A stretch of DNA of 64,000 nucleotides from Vogesella mureinivorans (GCF_007644035.1 NZ_VMTV02000165.1:62001-126000); one strand, 5' to 3'. Positions 36,664-45,895 are shown, counted from the first letter of the stretch. A program made the numbers and translations. The notes: a model not told the origin generated them from the sequence alone.

Positions 36664-38292
36664 ATGTTTTCCCACGTTTTTCGCCCTTTGCGTGCCGAAG
36701 TGTTGGCCGCCAGCCTGGCCGTGCTGCTGGTGCTGTTTTTCAATATGGCTTTCTGGCAGCGGCTGTTTGCCATCGTCAGCCCGCTGGATGGCCATGGCGT
36801 AAAAATGCTGGGCCTGGCGTTTGTGCTGCTGAGCGCATTGTTCAGCCTGCTGCTGCAGCTGCTGGTGTGGCCGTGGGTGGGCAAGCCGCTGCTCACCGTG
36901 CTGCTGCTGCTTACCGCCGGGGTCAGTTATTTCATGAGCCAGTACGGCGTGCTGATCGACATGAATATGGTGCGCAACGCCATACAAACCGACGGCGCCG
37001 AGGTGCGCGACCTGCTAACGGTCAAGATGGTGCTCACCGTACTGCTGCTGGGTGGCCTGCCCAGCCTGTGGCTGTGGAAAACACCGGTGCTGTACCGCCC
37101 GCCGCTGCGCGAGCTGGGGGCCCGTGTGGTGGCGCTGCTGGTGAGCGCCGGGGTGCTGGTGGCGGTGGCCATGGTGGGGTATCAGGACTTTGCCTCGCTG
37201 TCTCGCAATCACCGCGAGCTGCGCTTTGCGCTGACGCCTACCAACTACCTGCAAGCCAGCAGCTCGTATATCAAGCGCCTTACCGCCAAGCCGGCCGTGC
37301 TGCAAAAAGTAGGGGAGGATGCCAGCCGTACCGCGCCGTGGCCTGCCGGCAGCAAGCCGCGCGTGCTGGTGCTGGTGGTGGGGGAAACCGCCCGTGGCGA
37401 CCATTTTTCGCTCAATGGCTACCCGCGCCAGACCAACCCGCAGCTGGCGCGCATCCCTGGCCTGATCAACTACCCCGATACCTGGTCTTGCGGCACCGAA
37501 ACCGCGATCTCGGTGCCGTGCATGTTCTCGTCCCTGCCGCGCGACAAGTTTGATGCTGATGAGGCCAAGCAGCGCGAGAACCTGCTGGATATCCTGCAGC
37601 GGGCGGGCGTACAGGTCAGCTGGCGCGATAATAATTCCGGCTGCAAAGAAGTGTGTAACCGCGTGCCCACGGACATGGTATTTGGCGACAAGAACCCGGC
37701 TTTCTGTGCCGATGGCGAGTGTTTTGACGACATTCTGCTGGATGGCCTGCCGCAGCGGCTGAAGGCACTCAAAGGCGATGCCGTGATTGTGCTGCACCAG
37801 AAAGGCAGCCACGGCCCGGCCTATTACAAGCGCTACCCGAAAGAGTACGAGCGCTTTACCCCGGTCTGCCGCACCAGCGAGCTGCAAAAGTGCAGCCAGC
37901 AGGACATCATCAACGGTTTTGACAACACCATCCTGTACACCGACGCCATCCTGGCCAAAACCATCGCCGCCTTGCAAGCCGAGCCCGCGGTGGCGGGTGG
38001 CATGATCTATCTGTCCGACCACGGCGAATCGCTGGGCGAAAACAATATGTACCTGCACGCCACGCCGTATCTGGTGGCGCCAGACGCGCAAAAGCACATC
38101 CCCATGGTGGCGTGGTTCTCGCCGGCCTGGCAGCAGGCAGCCGGCATGCAGCAGGCTTGTTTGCAGCAGGGCATCCAGCAGCGCTACAGCCAGGACAACC
38201 TGTTCCATAGCGTACTGGGCCTGATGGGGGTGAAAACCGCCGTGTACCAAGCCCCGCTGGATATGTTTGCCCGCTGCCGCAGCCCGCGTTGA
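36664..38292 (+). CDS. eptA: lipid A phosphoethanolamine transferase (EptA family)
   Basis: A 542-residue inner-membrane enzyme with five N-terminal helices and a periplasmic alkaline-phosphatase-fold domain. The nucleophile block is CGTETAISVPCMFS, with metal residues in VVGETARGDH and LSDHGESLGE. Several Cys pairs fit the family's disulfides. It adds phosphoethanolamine to lipid A, lowering surface charge and polymyxin sensitivity. ATG 36664 gives the family length; an ATG 42 nt earlier exists and neither has a clear Shine-Dalgarno sequence. Confidence 0.9.
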   Translation: MFSHVFRPLRAEVLAASLAVLLVLFFNMAFWQRLFAIVSPLDGHGVKMLGLAFVLLSALFSLLLQLLVWPWVGKPLLTVLLLLTAGVSYFMSQYGVLIDMNMVRNAIQTDGAEVRDLLTVKMVLTVLLLGGLPSLWLWKTPVLYRPPLRELGARVVALLVSAGVLVAVAMVGYQDFASLSRNHRELRFALTPTNYLQASSSYIKRLTAKPAVLQKVGEDASRTAPWPAGSKPRVLVLVVGETARGDHFSLNGYPRQTNPQLARIPGLINYPDTWSCGTETAISVPCMFSSLPRDKFDADEAKQRENLLDILQRAGVQVSWRDNNSGCKEVCNRVPTDMVFGDKNPAFCADGECFDDILLDGLPQRLKALKGDAVIVLHQKGSHGPAYYKRYPKEYERFTPVCRTSELQKCSQQDIINGFDNTILYTDAILAKTIAALQAEPAVAGGMIYLSDHGESLGENNMYLHATPYLVAPDAQKHIPMVAWFSPAWQQAAGMQQACLQQGIQQRYSQDNLFHSVLGLMGVKTAVYQAPLDMFARCRSPR

Positions 38293-38308
38293 GCGGCTAA
38301 GGGCGGGC

Positions 38309-38337
38309 AAAAAAATGCCCGCCTGATGATGGCGGGC
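38309..38337 (-). terminator. terminator of the sigma-54 activator gene
   Basis: On the minus strand the hairpin GCCCGCC/GGCGGGC is followed by AT6-7. Adjacent GGGCGGGC on the other side allows an alternative fold serving eptA. Confidence 0.8.
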
Positions 38338-38361
38338 GAACGCAAACTTGGAGGTATGCCC

Positions 38362-39702
38362 TCAAGGCATAGCATCTGGCGTGCCAGCTGTGCCCTGCTG
38401 CAGCGCGGCCAGCTTGCGGTACAGCGTGCGCTCGGTAATGCCCAGCTGGGCAGCCAGGCTGGCGCGGTCGCCCTGGTGGCTGGCCAGTGCCCACGCCAGA
38501 TAGCGCTGTTCCAGCCCGGCCAGCGGTAGCAGCGGGCTATGAAAACCGGCGCCAGGGTTGGCCGCAGGTGCCGCCAGCGCGTCCAGCCACAGGTGTTCCG
38601 GAAGGATGCGGTCGCCATCGCACAGCAGGCTGGCGCGCTCCAGCATATTGCGCAGCTCGCGGATATTGCCGGGGAAGGGGTGTTGCAGCAGCCAGGCCAG
38701 TGCGTCTGCCGACAGCGCCAGCGCACGCCCTGGTGCGACGCGTGCCAGCAGCGCCTCGGCCAGCAGCGGGATATCTTCCTGCCGTTCGCGCAGCGGTGGC
38801 AGGCGCAGCGGAAACACCGCCAGCCGGTAGTACAGGTCAGCGCGGAAGCTACCCTCGCGCACCATGTGCGCCAGGTCGCGGTGGGTGGCGGCAATCACCC
38901 GAAAGCGCGCCGGGATGCTGCTGATACCGCCCACGCGGCGGAAGGTGCCGGTTTCCAGCAGGCGCAGCAGTTTCACCTGCTGGCTGGGGGGCAGGTCGCC
39001 GATTTCGTCCAGAAATAGCGTGCCGCCGTTGGCCGCTTCCACCAGGCCCTGCTTGCGCTGCGTGGCGCCGGTGAACGCGCCTTTCTCGTAGCCGAACAGC
39101 TCGCTCTCCAGCAGGGTTTCCGTCAGGCTGGCGCAGTCTACCGCCACAAATGGCCGCGCTGCGCCGCCGCCATCGTGAATCGCCCGCGCCAGGCCTTCCT
39201 TGCCGGTACCCGATTCCCCTTGCAACAGCACCGCCACCGGCGACGGCGCGGCGCGCTGCGCCAGCAGCAGCATGCGGCGAAACGCCGCACTGCGGCCAAC
39301 CATGCGGTCCGGCACCGCCTGGCTGCTGGCCAGCGCCAGCGGTTTCATCTTCTCCACAAACAGCAGCGGGTAGCCGCTGACATCTGACATGGGTGACAGC
39401 TCCACGTCCACGTGTTCGTCGCCGTGGCGGCTGCGGTGTATGTGCAGCACGCGCTCGGGCTGGCCGCTTGCCAGTGTGGCTTTCAGCGGGCAGCTTTCGC
39501 CTTCCTCGTCGCAGGGGCGGCTGTAGCCGTGCGATACCGCAAAGCAGGTACGGCCAACTGCGTCGTCACCATAGGCCGCACGGTAGGCCGGGTTGGCGTG
39601 GCGGATGTGGTAGTCGGGGGTAATCACGATGCGCGGGTCGGGCACGGCGTCCAGCATGGCGGCGATGGTAGCCAGGGTGGATTGTGGCTGAATGGGTGAC
39701 AT
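38362..39702 (-). CDS. sigma-54-dependent transcriptional activator with N-terminal PAS domain
   Basis: A 446-residue enhancer-binding protein. The PAS domain (about residues 12-115) contains a [10 protein letters not shown] Cys pair that could sense redox or bind metal. The AAA+ domain has Walker A GESGTGKE, the sigma-54 contact loop GAFTGA and Walker [10 protein letters not shown]. The C-terminal Fis-type HTH is [23 protein letters not shown] 39702 has AGGA 9 nt upstream and is preferred over the start 18 nt earlier. It is divergent from the cytochrome bd operon, which has a -24/-12 promoter, so it most likely activates that operon. Confidence 0.9.
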   Translation of the reverse strand: MSPIQPQSTLATIAAMLDAVPDPRIVITPDYHIRHANPAYRAAYGDDAVGRTCFAVSHGYSRPCDEEGESCPLKATLASGQPERVLHIHRSRHGDEHVDVELSPMSDVSGYPLLFVEKMKPLALASSQAVPDRMVGRSAAFRRMLLLAQRAAPSPVAVLLQGESGTGKEGLARAIHDGGGAARPFVAVDCASLTETLLESELFGYEKGAFTGATQRKQGLVEAANGGTLFLDEIGDLPPSQQVKLLRLLETGTFRRVGGISSIPARFRVIAATHRDLAHMVREGSFRADLYYRLAVFPLRLPPLRERQEDIPLLAEALLARVAPGRALALSADALAWLLQHPFPGNIRELRNMLERASLLCDGDRILPEHLWLDALAAPAANPGAGFHSPLLPLAGLEQRYLAWALASHQGDRASLAAQLGITERTLYRKLAALQQGTAGTPDAMP

Positions 39703-39724
39703 ATATGTCAGTCCTGACATGACA
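39697..39724. promoter_or_regulatory. overlapping palindromes, probable enhancer/operator of the sigma-54 activator
   Basis: TGACATATATGTCA (39697-39710) is a perfect 14-bp palindrome. It overlaps a second palindrome, TGTCAGTCCTGACA (39706-39719), and a further TGACA at 39720. The site spans the activator's own start and lies about 65-90 bp upstream of the -24/-12 promoter, a normal enhancer distance. Confidence 0.6.
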
Positions 39725-39783
39725 GTGTTGGCTGATTATGCCGCCAAAAGTGGCGGAATGGCAGCTTTGGCCCGTTTCAGGCA

Positions 39784-39799
39784 TGGCACGGCACTTGCA
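39784..39799 (+). promoter_or_regulatory. sigma-54 (-24/-12) promoter of the cydPAB operon
   Basis: TGGCACGGCACTTGCA matches the sigma-54 consensus TGGCACG-N4-TTGCA at every fixed position, with the invariant GG (39785-39786) and GC (39797-39798) 10 nt apart. The expected start near 39811 leaves a ~100-nt leader before cydP. Confidence 0.8.
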
Positions 39800-39913
39800 C
39801 TATGGGGGGCAGGCTGCGGCAACGTGTCACATTCCGTGAAGTTGGCCGCATGCGCACACTTTAACCCTGTTGCCGGCATGGCTTGCCGGCGGCTTTTGCT
39901 CAGGGAGGGCGGC

Positions 39914-40108
39914 ATGTTGTTACCGGAAGACCGACGCTTGCGCCGTGAATTGTTATGGGTGGTGGTGCTGAAACTGGCGGTGCTGTACGCACTGTGGCAC
40001 GCCTTCATCGCCCCGCAGCGGGTACAGGTAGACACGCAAGCCATGGCCAATGCCGTGGCCGCGCCAGTGCCTGCCGCCCGTCAATCAGGAGAAGAACATG
40101 ATCGATAA
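39914..40108 (+). CDS. cydP: cytochrome oxidase putative small subunit CydP
   Basis: A 64-residue protein beginning [20 protein letters not shown], with a basic start and one membrane helix (about residues 13-31), the pattern of CydP found ahead of cydA in betaproteobacteria. GGGAGG lies just upstream of the ATG. Its last 11 bp overlap the cydA start, indicating coupled translation. It is probably an accessory subunit of the bd oxidase. Confidence 0.82.
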   Translation: MLLPEDRRLRRELLWVVVLKLAVLYALWHAFIAPQRVQVDTQAMANAVAAPVPAARQSGEEHDR

Positions 40109-41651
40109 TGTTGTGGACTTGTCGCGGCTACAGTTTGCCGCCACAGCCATGTACCACTTTCTGTTTGTGCCGCTCACGCTGGGGATGGTGTGGCTGCTGG
40201 TGATGATGGAAACCGTGTGGGTAATGACCGGCAAGCAGGTGTACCAGGACATGACCAAGTTCTGGGGCAAGCTGTTCGGCATCAATTTTGCGCTGGGGGT
40301 GACCACCGGCATCACCATGGAATTCCAGTTCGGTACTAACTGGGCCTACTACTCGCACTATGTGGGCGATATTTTTGGCGCCCCGCTGGCCATCGAGGGC
40401 CTGATGGCGTTCTTCCTGGAATCCACCATGATCGGCCTGTTCTTCTTTGGCTGGGACCGCCTGTCGCGCAAGCAGCATTTGCTGGTGACCGTGCTGATGG
40501 CCATTGGTACCAACCTGTCGGCGCTGTGGATCCTGATTGCCAACGGCTGGATGCAGAACCCGGTAGGTGCCGAGTTCAGCTACCACACCATGCGCATGGA
40601 AATGACCGACTTCTGGGCGGTGGTGTTCAACCCGGTGGCGCAGGCCAAGTTCGTGCACACCGTGTCGGCCGGCTATGTCACCGGTGCCATGTTTGTGCTG
40701 TCGATTTCCAGCTGGTACCTGCTGCGTGGCCGTGATGTGGAGTTTGCCAAAAAGAGCTTCCGTATTGCTGCGGCGTTCGGCTTTGCCAGCGTGTGCTCGG
40801 TGATTGTGCTGGGCGACGAGTCCGGCTATTCGGTAGGCGAATCACAGCAGACCAAGCTGGCCGCCATGGAGGCCATGTGGCACACCGAGCCGGCGCCAGC
40901 GTCGTTTAACGTGATTGCCTGGCCGAACGAAGCCGAGATGAAAAACGATTGGGCCATCGAAATACCCTGGGTAATGGGCCTGATCGGCACCCGCTCGGTC
41001 AGCAAGGAGATCCCCGGCATTCACGAAATCGTGGCGGCCAACCGTGCCCGCATCGTCTCCGGCCAGCAGGCGGTGGTGGCGCTGGACACGCTGCGCGCCA
41101 ACCGCCACGACGCGGCCGCCCAGGCGCAGCTGAAAGCGCACCAGGCCGACCTGGGCTTTGGCCTGCTGCTGAAAAAATACAGCGCCAATGTGGCAGATGC
41201 TACCCCGGCGATGATCGATGCCGCCGCACGCGACACCATCCCCAAAGTAGCGCCGATGTTCTGGAGCTTCCGCCTCATGGTGGCGCTGGGCGTGGCCATG
41301 CTGGGCCTGTTTGGCTGGGCGCTGTGGGCGTCGATACGCGGCAGCTTTGCGGCCAACCGCCGCTTGCTGAAGTTCGCCCTGTACAGCCTGCCGCTGCCGT
41401 GGCTGGCCTGCGAGGTGGGCTGGTTTGTGGCCGAGTATGGCCGCCAGCCGTGGACCATCTACGGCGTACTGCCCACGCGGCTGTCGGTATCCACCTTGTC
41501 TGAAGCGTCGCTGTACGGCTCGCTGGCCGGTTTTGTCGGCTTCTACACCGTGCTGCTGTGCGTGGAGATGTACCTGATGGTGCGCTTTGCCCGCCAGGGC
41601 CCCGGCAGCCTGGGTACCGGCCGCTACGCCAACGAAGCCCCCGCTCACTAA
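40098..41651 (+). CDS. cydA: cytochrome bd ubiquinol oxidase subunit I
   Basis: A 517-residue membrane protein that binds the three hemes and oxidises ubiquinol. The N-terminal [20 protein letters not shown] carries the heme b595 His, and the [12 protein letters not shown] block near the C-terminus is invariant in CydA. The periplasmic Q-loop is of the long type. AGGAGAAG precedes the ATG. Second gene of a five-gene unit under the sigma-54 promoter; a high-affinity oxidase for low oxygen. Confidence 0.97.
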   Translation: MIDNVVDLSRLQFAATAMYHFLFVPLTLGMVWLLVMMETVWVMTGKQVYQDMTKFWGKLFGINFALGVTTGITMEFQFGTNWAYYSHYVGDIFGAPLAIEGLMAFFLESTMIGLFFFGWDRLSRKQHLLVTVLMAIGTNLSALWILIANGWMQNPVGAEFSYHTMRMEMTDFWAVVFNPVAQAKFVHTVSAGYVTGAMFVLSISSWYLLRGRDVEFAKKSFRIAAAFGFASVCSVIVLGDESGYSVGESQQTKLAAMEAMWHTEPAPASFNVIAWPNEAEMKNDWAIEIPWVMGLIGTRSVSKEIPGIHEIVAANRARIVSGQQAVVALDTLRANRHDAAAQAQLKAHQADLGFGLLLKKYSANVADATPAMIDAAARDTIPKVAPMFWSFRLMVALGVAMLGLFGWALWASIRGSFAANRRLLKFALYSLPLPWLACEVGWFVAEYGRQPWTIYGVLPTRLSVSTLSEASLYGSLAGFVGFYTVLLCVEMYLMVRFARQGPGSLGTGRYANEAPAH

Positions 41652-41660
41652 GGAGTCATC

Positions 41661-42800
41661 ATGCTGGATTACACAACCCTGAAAATCATCTGGTGGGTAC
41701 TGGTGGGCGTGCTGCTGGTCGGCTTCGCTATCATGGACGGCCACGACATGGGCGTGGGCACGCTGCTGCCCTTTGTCGGCAAGGGCGACGTAGAGCGCCG
41801 TGTGGTCATCAATACCGTGGGCCCGCACTGGGACGGCAACCAGGTGTGGTTCATCACCGGTGGCGGCGCCATCTTTGCCGCCTGGCCACTGGTGTACGCC
41901 ACCGCGTTCAGCGGCTTCTACTGGGCCATGCTGGCGGTGCTGTGGGCGCTGTTCTTTCGCCCGGTGGGTTTTGACTACCGCAGCAAGATCGACCACCCCA
42001 CCTGGCGTAATGTCTGGGACTGGGGCCTGTTCATCGGCGGTTTCGTGCCGCCGCTGATCTTCGGCGTGGCCTTTGGCAACCTGTTCCAGGGCGTGCCGTT
42101 CCACTTCGATAACAATCTGGTGCCGTACTATGAAGGCAGCTTCTGGGCGCTGCTGAACCCGTTTGCCCTGCTGTGCGGCGTGGTGTCCAGCGCCATGATC
42201 ACCGCCCACGGCGCCATCTACCTGATGCACCGTACCGAGGGCGATATCCAGGCCCGCGCCGGCCGTGCGCTGCACGGCAGTGTACTGGTGGCGCTGCTGG
42301 GTTTCACCGCGGCGGGTGTCTGGCTGGCCAAGGGCATAGACGGCTACGCCATCACCTCAGCAGTACAAACCGGCGCATTGCCAGACCCGCTGGCCAAGAC
42401 CGTAGCGCGTGAAGCCGGTGCCTGGCTGGCCAATTACCAGCGCTGGCCGCTGACCCTATTGCTGCCGCTGCTGGCTTACGCCGGCCTGATCGGCGCGCTA
42501 CTGCTGGCCAGGGTTGGCCGCACCTTTGCCGGCTTCTGGGCCAGTGCGCTGGGGCTGGCCGGCATTATCGGCACCGCCGGCATGTCGCTATTCCCCTTCA
42601 TCATGCCGTCGTCCAGCCACCTGGCGTCCAGCCTGACGGTGTGGGATAGCGTGTCCAGCCAGCTGACGCTGGGCCTGATGCTGGGGGCTACCGTGATCTT
42701 CATGCCCATCATCATCCTGTACACACGCTGGGCGTACCGCGTGATGGGCGGCAAGGTTACTGCCGCGTATGTGCGTGAAAACAGCCATAGCGCTTACTGA
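41661..42800 (+). CDS. cydB: cytochrome bd ubiquinol oxidase subunit II
   Basis: A 379-residue membrane protein with eight helices. The opening WWVLVGVLLVGFAIMDGHDM and HWDGNQVWFITGGGA are CydB hallmarks. It starts 9 bp after cydA with AAGGAG as ribosome binding site and stabilises CydA in the oxidase. Confidence 0.97.
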   Translation: MLDYTTLKIIWWVLVGVLLVGFAIMDGHDMGVGTLLPFVGKGDVERRVVINTVGPHWDGNQVWFITGGGAIFAAWPLVYATAFSGFYWAMLAVLWALFFRPVGFDYRSKIDHPTWRNVWDWGLFIGGFVPPLIFGVAFGNLFQGVPFHFDNNLVPYYEGSFWALLNPFALLCGVVSSAMITAHGAIYLMHRTEGDIQARAGRALHGSVLVALLGFTAAGVWLAKGIDGYAITSAVQTGALPDPLAKTVAREAGAWLANYQRWPLTLLLPLLAYAGLIGALLLARVGRTFAGFWASALGLAGIIGTAGMSLFPFIMPSSSHLASSLTVWDSVSSQLTLGLMLGATVIFMPIIILYTRWAYRVMGGKVTAAYVRENSHSAY

Positions 42801-42857
42801 GTGCCTGCCCGGCCCGCAGGCCGGGCGGTACCATTTTGCAGATCGAAAGGAAACATC

Positions 42858-42983
42858 ATGTGGTATTTCGCCTGGGTACTGGGCATCGGCTTTGCCGTGC
42901 TGCTGGGGGTGTTGAACGCAATGTGGGGCGAGTACGAGCAAGACCGCGTGCTGCCAGGCCCGCCGGAGCAGGGCGGTGTCTGA
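42858..42983 (+). CDS. cydX: cytochrome bd oxidase small subunit CydX
   Basis: A 41-residue single-helix protein starting MWYFAWVLGIGFAVLLGVLN, the near-invariant CydX sequence. AAAGGAAAC is the ribosome binding site. CydX is needed for stable heme insertion in the bd oxidase. It overlaps the next gene by 8 bp. Confidence 0.95.
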   Translation: MWYFAWVLGIGFAVLLGVLNAMWGEYEQDRVLPGPPEQGGV

Positions 42984-43257
42984 GGCCGCCGCTATTCGCC
43001 CGCTGGCTTTGCTGTTGGGGGTAGGGCTGATGCTGGGCGTTAGCCTGCAGCCGCAGTTGCTGGCCACCCCGGCCGGGGTGGCAGACCACCCGGCCGCCAT
43101 GCTGCTGATGTGGGCCATGTCGGCGGCGCTGGTGCGCGGCGTGGGGTTTGCCCCGCGCCACTGGCTGCCGCGATGGGTGTTCAGTGCGCCGGCCATGTGC
43201 CTGGCACTGTTGGCCGCACTGTGGCGCATGGCCAGCCTGTATGGCTTGGCGTTATGA
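42976..43257 (+). CDS. ybgE: cyd operon protein YbgE family
   Basis: A 93-residue protein with three membrane helices, started at GTG inside the end of cydX. Position directly after cydX, length and helix layout match YbgE, a cyd-operon protein of unclear function. The long predicted helices ALLLGVGLMLGVSL and the C-terminal ALLAALWRMASLYGLAL support a membrane location. Confidence 0.75.
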   Translation: MSEAAAIRPLALLLGVGLMLGVSLQPQLLATPAGVADHPAAMLLMWAMSAALVRGVGFAPRHWLPRWVFSAPAMCLALLAALWRMASLYGLAL

Positions 43258-43288
43258 TGAGAGATGTTCTCATCTGAAAGCCCTTGCC

Positions 43289-43756
43289 ATGTTGCGCCGC
43301 CTGTTTGCCCTGTTATCGCTGTGTCTGTTGCTGGCCCCCGCCGCCTTGGCGGCCAACCTTGCCGTGGGGGACGCCGTGCCGCCGCTGGCGCTGGCCGACC
43401 AGTTCGACAAGCCGCACACGCTGGGCAGCGACACGCGCTGGCTGCTGTTCAGCCACGACCGCGCCACCAGCGACGCGCTGCACCCGCTGCTAGCCGGGCT
43501 GAGCCCGGCGCAGCGCCAGGGCGTGGTGTACGTGGCCGACATCAGCCGCATGCCGGCGCTGGTGTCGCGGCTGTTTGCCGTACCCGCCATGCGTGAGCTG
43601 CCGTTTGCCGTGTGGCTGGCGCGTGATGCGGCCAACGTGGCCATGCTGCCGCGCGAGGCCGGCAAGCTTACCGTGCTGGCGCTACAAGGCGGCCAGGTAG
43701 CGGCGGTGCATTATGTGGCCGACGTAGCAGCGCTGCCCGCCTTGCTGGCACCTTAG
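43289..43756 (+). CDS. exported thioredoxin-fold-like protein lacking redox cysteines (unrecognised)
   Basis: A 155-residue protein with a signal peptide MLRRLFALLSLCLLLAPAALA. The mature start VGDAVPPLALADQFDKPHTL resembles the beginning of thioredoxin/AhpC-type domains, but no CxxC or other Cys follows, so a redox role is unlikely. It trails the cyd operon by 30 bp and could be cotranscribed. The start ATG has only a weak Shine-Dalgarno sequence. A conserved hypothetical with unknown role. Confidence 0.6.
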   Translation: MLRRLFALLSLCLLLAPAALAANLAVGDAVPPLALADQFDKPHTLGSDTRWLLFSHDRATSDALHPLLAGLSPAQRQGVVYVADISRMPALVSRLFAVPAMRELPFAVWLARDAANVAMLPREAGKLTVLALQGGQVAAVHYVADVAALPALLAP

Positions 43757-43769
43757 CGGGGCATCCATT

Positions 43770-44651
43770 TCAGGTAGGCGCTGATCTGGCCGGCCACGCC
43801 AGCCAGAGCGCCGCACCGGCGATCATCAGCCCGCCCAGCCAGCCGCTGGCGGCCAGTGGCTCGCCCAGCCAGCTCACCGCAAACAGCGCCCCCCACAGCG
43901 GCTCGCTGCCCAGCAGCAGGGCCACCTTGCTGGGGCTGGTGGCGGCCAGCGCATGGTTCATCGCCCAGAAGGCAAACAGCGTGCAGCACAGCGTGAGAAA
44001 CAGCATGGGCAGCCAGAAGCCGGCCTGTAGCGGCAGCGCGGGCAGCCCGCCTGGCTGCAGTACGCCCAGCACCAGCGCGGCGCCCCCCACCAGCAAGCCT
44101 TGCACCCCCGTCAGCCCCAGCATGTCTATGCCCTTGCCAGCGGTCAGCCGCGTCGCCAAACAGCTCTGGAAAGCGCGGATCAGCGCGGCCAGCAGCATCA
44201 GCGCATCGCCGTGATTTAGCCCGCCACTAGCCATGCCGGTGAGCAGCCAGGTACCCAGCAGCGACACGATGGCCGCCAGCCACAGCTTGCCGGCCGGGCG
44301 CTTGCCCAGCCATAGCCATTCCACTGGTGGCGTCAGCAGCAGGCACAGGCTCACCAGAAACGCTGCCTTGCCGGCACTGGTGTGCGCCACGCCGGCGGTT
44401 TCGGCCAGAAAAATCGCCAGCAGGCCCACGCTGGTGGGCAGCGCCACCCGCACCGTGGCGGCCCGCTGCGCCGCGGGCAGCCGCAGCCAGTAGGGCAGCA
44501 GCAGGGCGGCGGTCAGCAAAAAGCGGATGGCGATGACGCCGGCCACCGGGTAGTAGGCCAGCGCGGTTTTCACCATGCTGTAGCTGCTACCCCAGATCAC
44601 GGCGGTGAGCAGCAACAGCATCTCGGGCGGTAGCGGGCGGCGGGTGGGCAT
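43770..44651 (-). CDS. DMT superfamily (EamA) transporter
   Basis: A 293-residue ten-helix transporter with two EamA repeats. The first helix LLLLTAVIWGSSYSMVKTAL and the later FWAMNHALAATSPSKVALLLG with GSEPLWGALF are diagnostic. AAGGAGAAA lies upstream of ATG 44651. It is divergent from a LysR regulator 86 bp away that probably controls it. Export of a metabolite or drug is likely; the substrate is unknown. Confidence 0.88.
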   Translation of the reverse strand: MPTRRPLPPEMLLLLTAVIWGSSYSMVKTALAYYPVAGVIAIRFLLTAALLLPYWLRLPAAQRAATVRVALPTSVGLLAIFLAETAGVAHTSAGKAAFLVSLCLLLTPPVEWLWLGKRPAGKLWLAAIVSLLGTWLLTGMASGGLNHGDALMLLAALIRAFQSCLATRLTAGKGIDMLGLTGVQGLLVGGAALVLGVLQPGGLPALPLQAGFWLPMLFLTLCCTLFAFWAMNHALAATSPSKVALLLGSEPLWGALFAVSWLGEPLAASGWLGGLMIAGAALWLAWPARSAPT

Positions 44652-44737
44652 GATTTCTCCTTGTCTTGTGTGTGGCCCAGTATGAAACTGTTCGCACAGG
44701 CTGATAATGGGCCATTCAGGCAAAGGATTTGTGCGCG

Positions 44738-45679
44738 ATGAGAACAAATGAACTGCTGCCGCTGCTGCCAGACCTGGCGGTGCTGGTAGATGTGGTCGAG
44801 GCCGGGTCGTTCAGCGCGGCAGCGCGGCTGCAGGGCAGTACGCCGTCGGCAGTGAGCCGCCAGATGGCGCGGCTGGAGGCGGCGCTGGGGCTAACGCTGC
44901 TGGAGCGCAGCACGCGCCGTTTGCGCCTGACCAGTGGCGGGCAGGAGGTGGTACGCCACGCCCGCAGCATGCTGGAGGCAGCCCGTGCCGCCTGCGACGG
45001 CGCCGCCCGCCACGCCAGTACCGTGGCAGGGCGGGTCAGGTTGGCCGCACCCAAGGCCGCTTTGCGCCAGATCATTCATCCACAGCTACCGCTGCTCTTG
45101 CAGACTTATCCACAATTGGCGCTGGAATTGCAGGTGAATGACCAACCCGGCGACCTGATCGCCGACGGCGTAGACATCGCGCTGCGGCTGGGCGACCCGC
45201 CGGCCGGCTACGTGGCGCGGCCATTCATGGTGGTGCGCACCAAGCTGTACGCGGCGCCTGCCTATCTGGCCGAGCACGGTACACCGCAGCACCCGTCCGA
45301 GCTGGTACGCCACAGCTGCCTGCACCTGGCCGAACAAGCTGGCGACGACGAGTGGTGCGCGGTGCGCGATAACGAACGCGTGGTGGTAAACGTGCGTGGC
45401 CGCTACGCCAGCAACCATAGCGAGATGCGGCGCGAGGCGGCGGAGTGGGGCATGGGCATCGCCAGCCTGCCCGACTTTACCGCGCGCCAGGGGCTGGATT
45501 CGGGCCGGCTGTTGGCCGTGTTGCCGGCCTGGCAGCTGCTGGGGCGCTATCAGGGCACCAGCTGGCTGGTCTACCACGCCGACCGCTACCGCGCGGCGCG
45601 GGTACGGGCGGTGGTGGATTTCCTGCTGGGGGTGGCCACGCAGCAGGGCTATGGCGCGGCCAGCCTGCCTGCAGGCTGA
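44738..45679 (+). CDS. LysR family transcriptional regulator
   Basis: A 313-residue LTTR. The N-terminal winged HTH is FSAAARLQGSTPSAVSRQMA followed by LEAALGLTLLERSTRRL, and a substrate-binding domain occupies residues 90-300. ATG 44738 follows AGGA; the frame extends to a TTG three codons earlier. It is divergent from the DMT transporter and likely regulates it from the 86-bp gap. Confidence 0.9.
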   Translation: MRTNELLPLLPDLAVLVDVVEAGSFSAAARLQGSTPSAVSRQMARLEAALGLTLLERSTRRLRLTSGGQEVVRHARSMLEAARAACDGAARHASTVAGRVRLAAPKAALRQIIHPQLPLLLQTYPQLALELQVNDQPGDLIADGVDIALRLGDPPAGYVARPFMVVRTKLYAAPAYLAEHGTPQHPSELVRHSCLHLAEQAGDDEWCAVRDNERVVVNVRGRYASNHSEMRREAAEWGMGIASLPDFTARQGLDSGRLLAVLPAWQLLGRYQGTSWLVYHADRYRAARVRAVVDFLLGVATQQGYGAASLPAG

Positions 45680-45721
45680 CTCACCGGCAGCACAAAGCAA
45701 AACACCCCGCGCAGGCGTAAC

Positions 45722-45752
45722 GCCAGTCAGTTAACGCTGACTGGCATTTTTT
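45722..45752 (+). terminator. terminator after LysR gene
   Basis: The stem GCCAGTCAG/CTGACTGGC with a 6-nt loop is followed by AT6. Confidence 0.88.
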
Positions 45753-45837
45753 CGCTAGGGGTTTGTTGTGTTGAAGCGTGCTTTCGTGTCCGCTATGCGG
45801 ACGATGCTTAAATGCCGGTTCCGCCCGGCAGACGGGA

Positions 45838-45866
45838 AAGGGGGCGGATTGCCGCCCCCTTTTCAT
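45838..45866. terminator. second G/C hairpin
   Basis: AAGGGGGCGG pairs with CCGCCCCCTT around a short loop and is flanked by A3 and T2-4. It may stop transcription from either side. Confidence 0.6.
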
Positions 45867-45895
45867 TCCCCCGCAACCCGGGGCTACTCGAAACC

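Noticed and set aside
40842-42275. 477-codon minus-strand frame opposite cydA/cydB
   Set aside because: Antisense shadow of two unmistakable genes.
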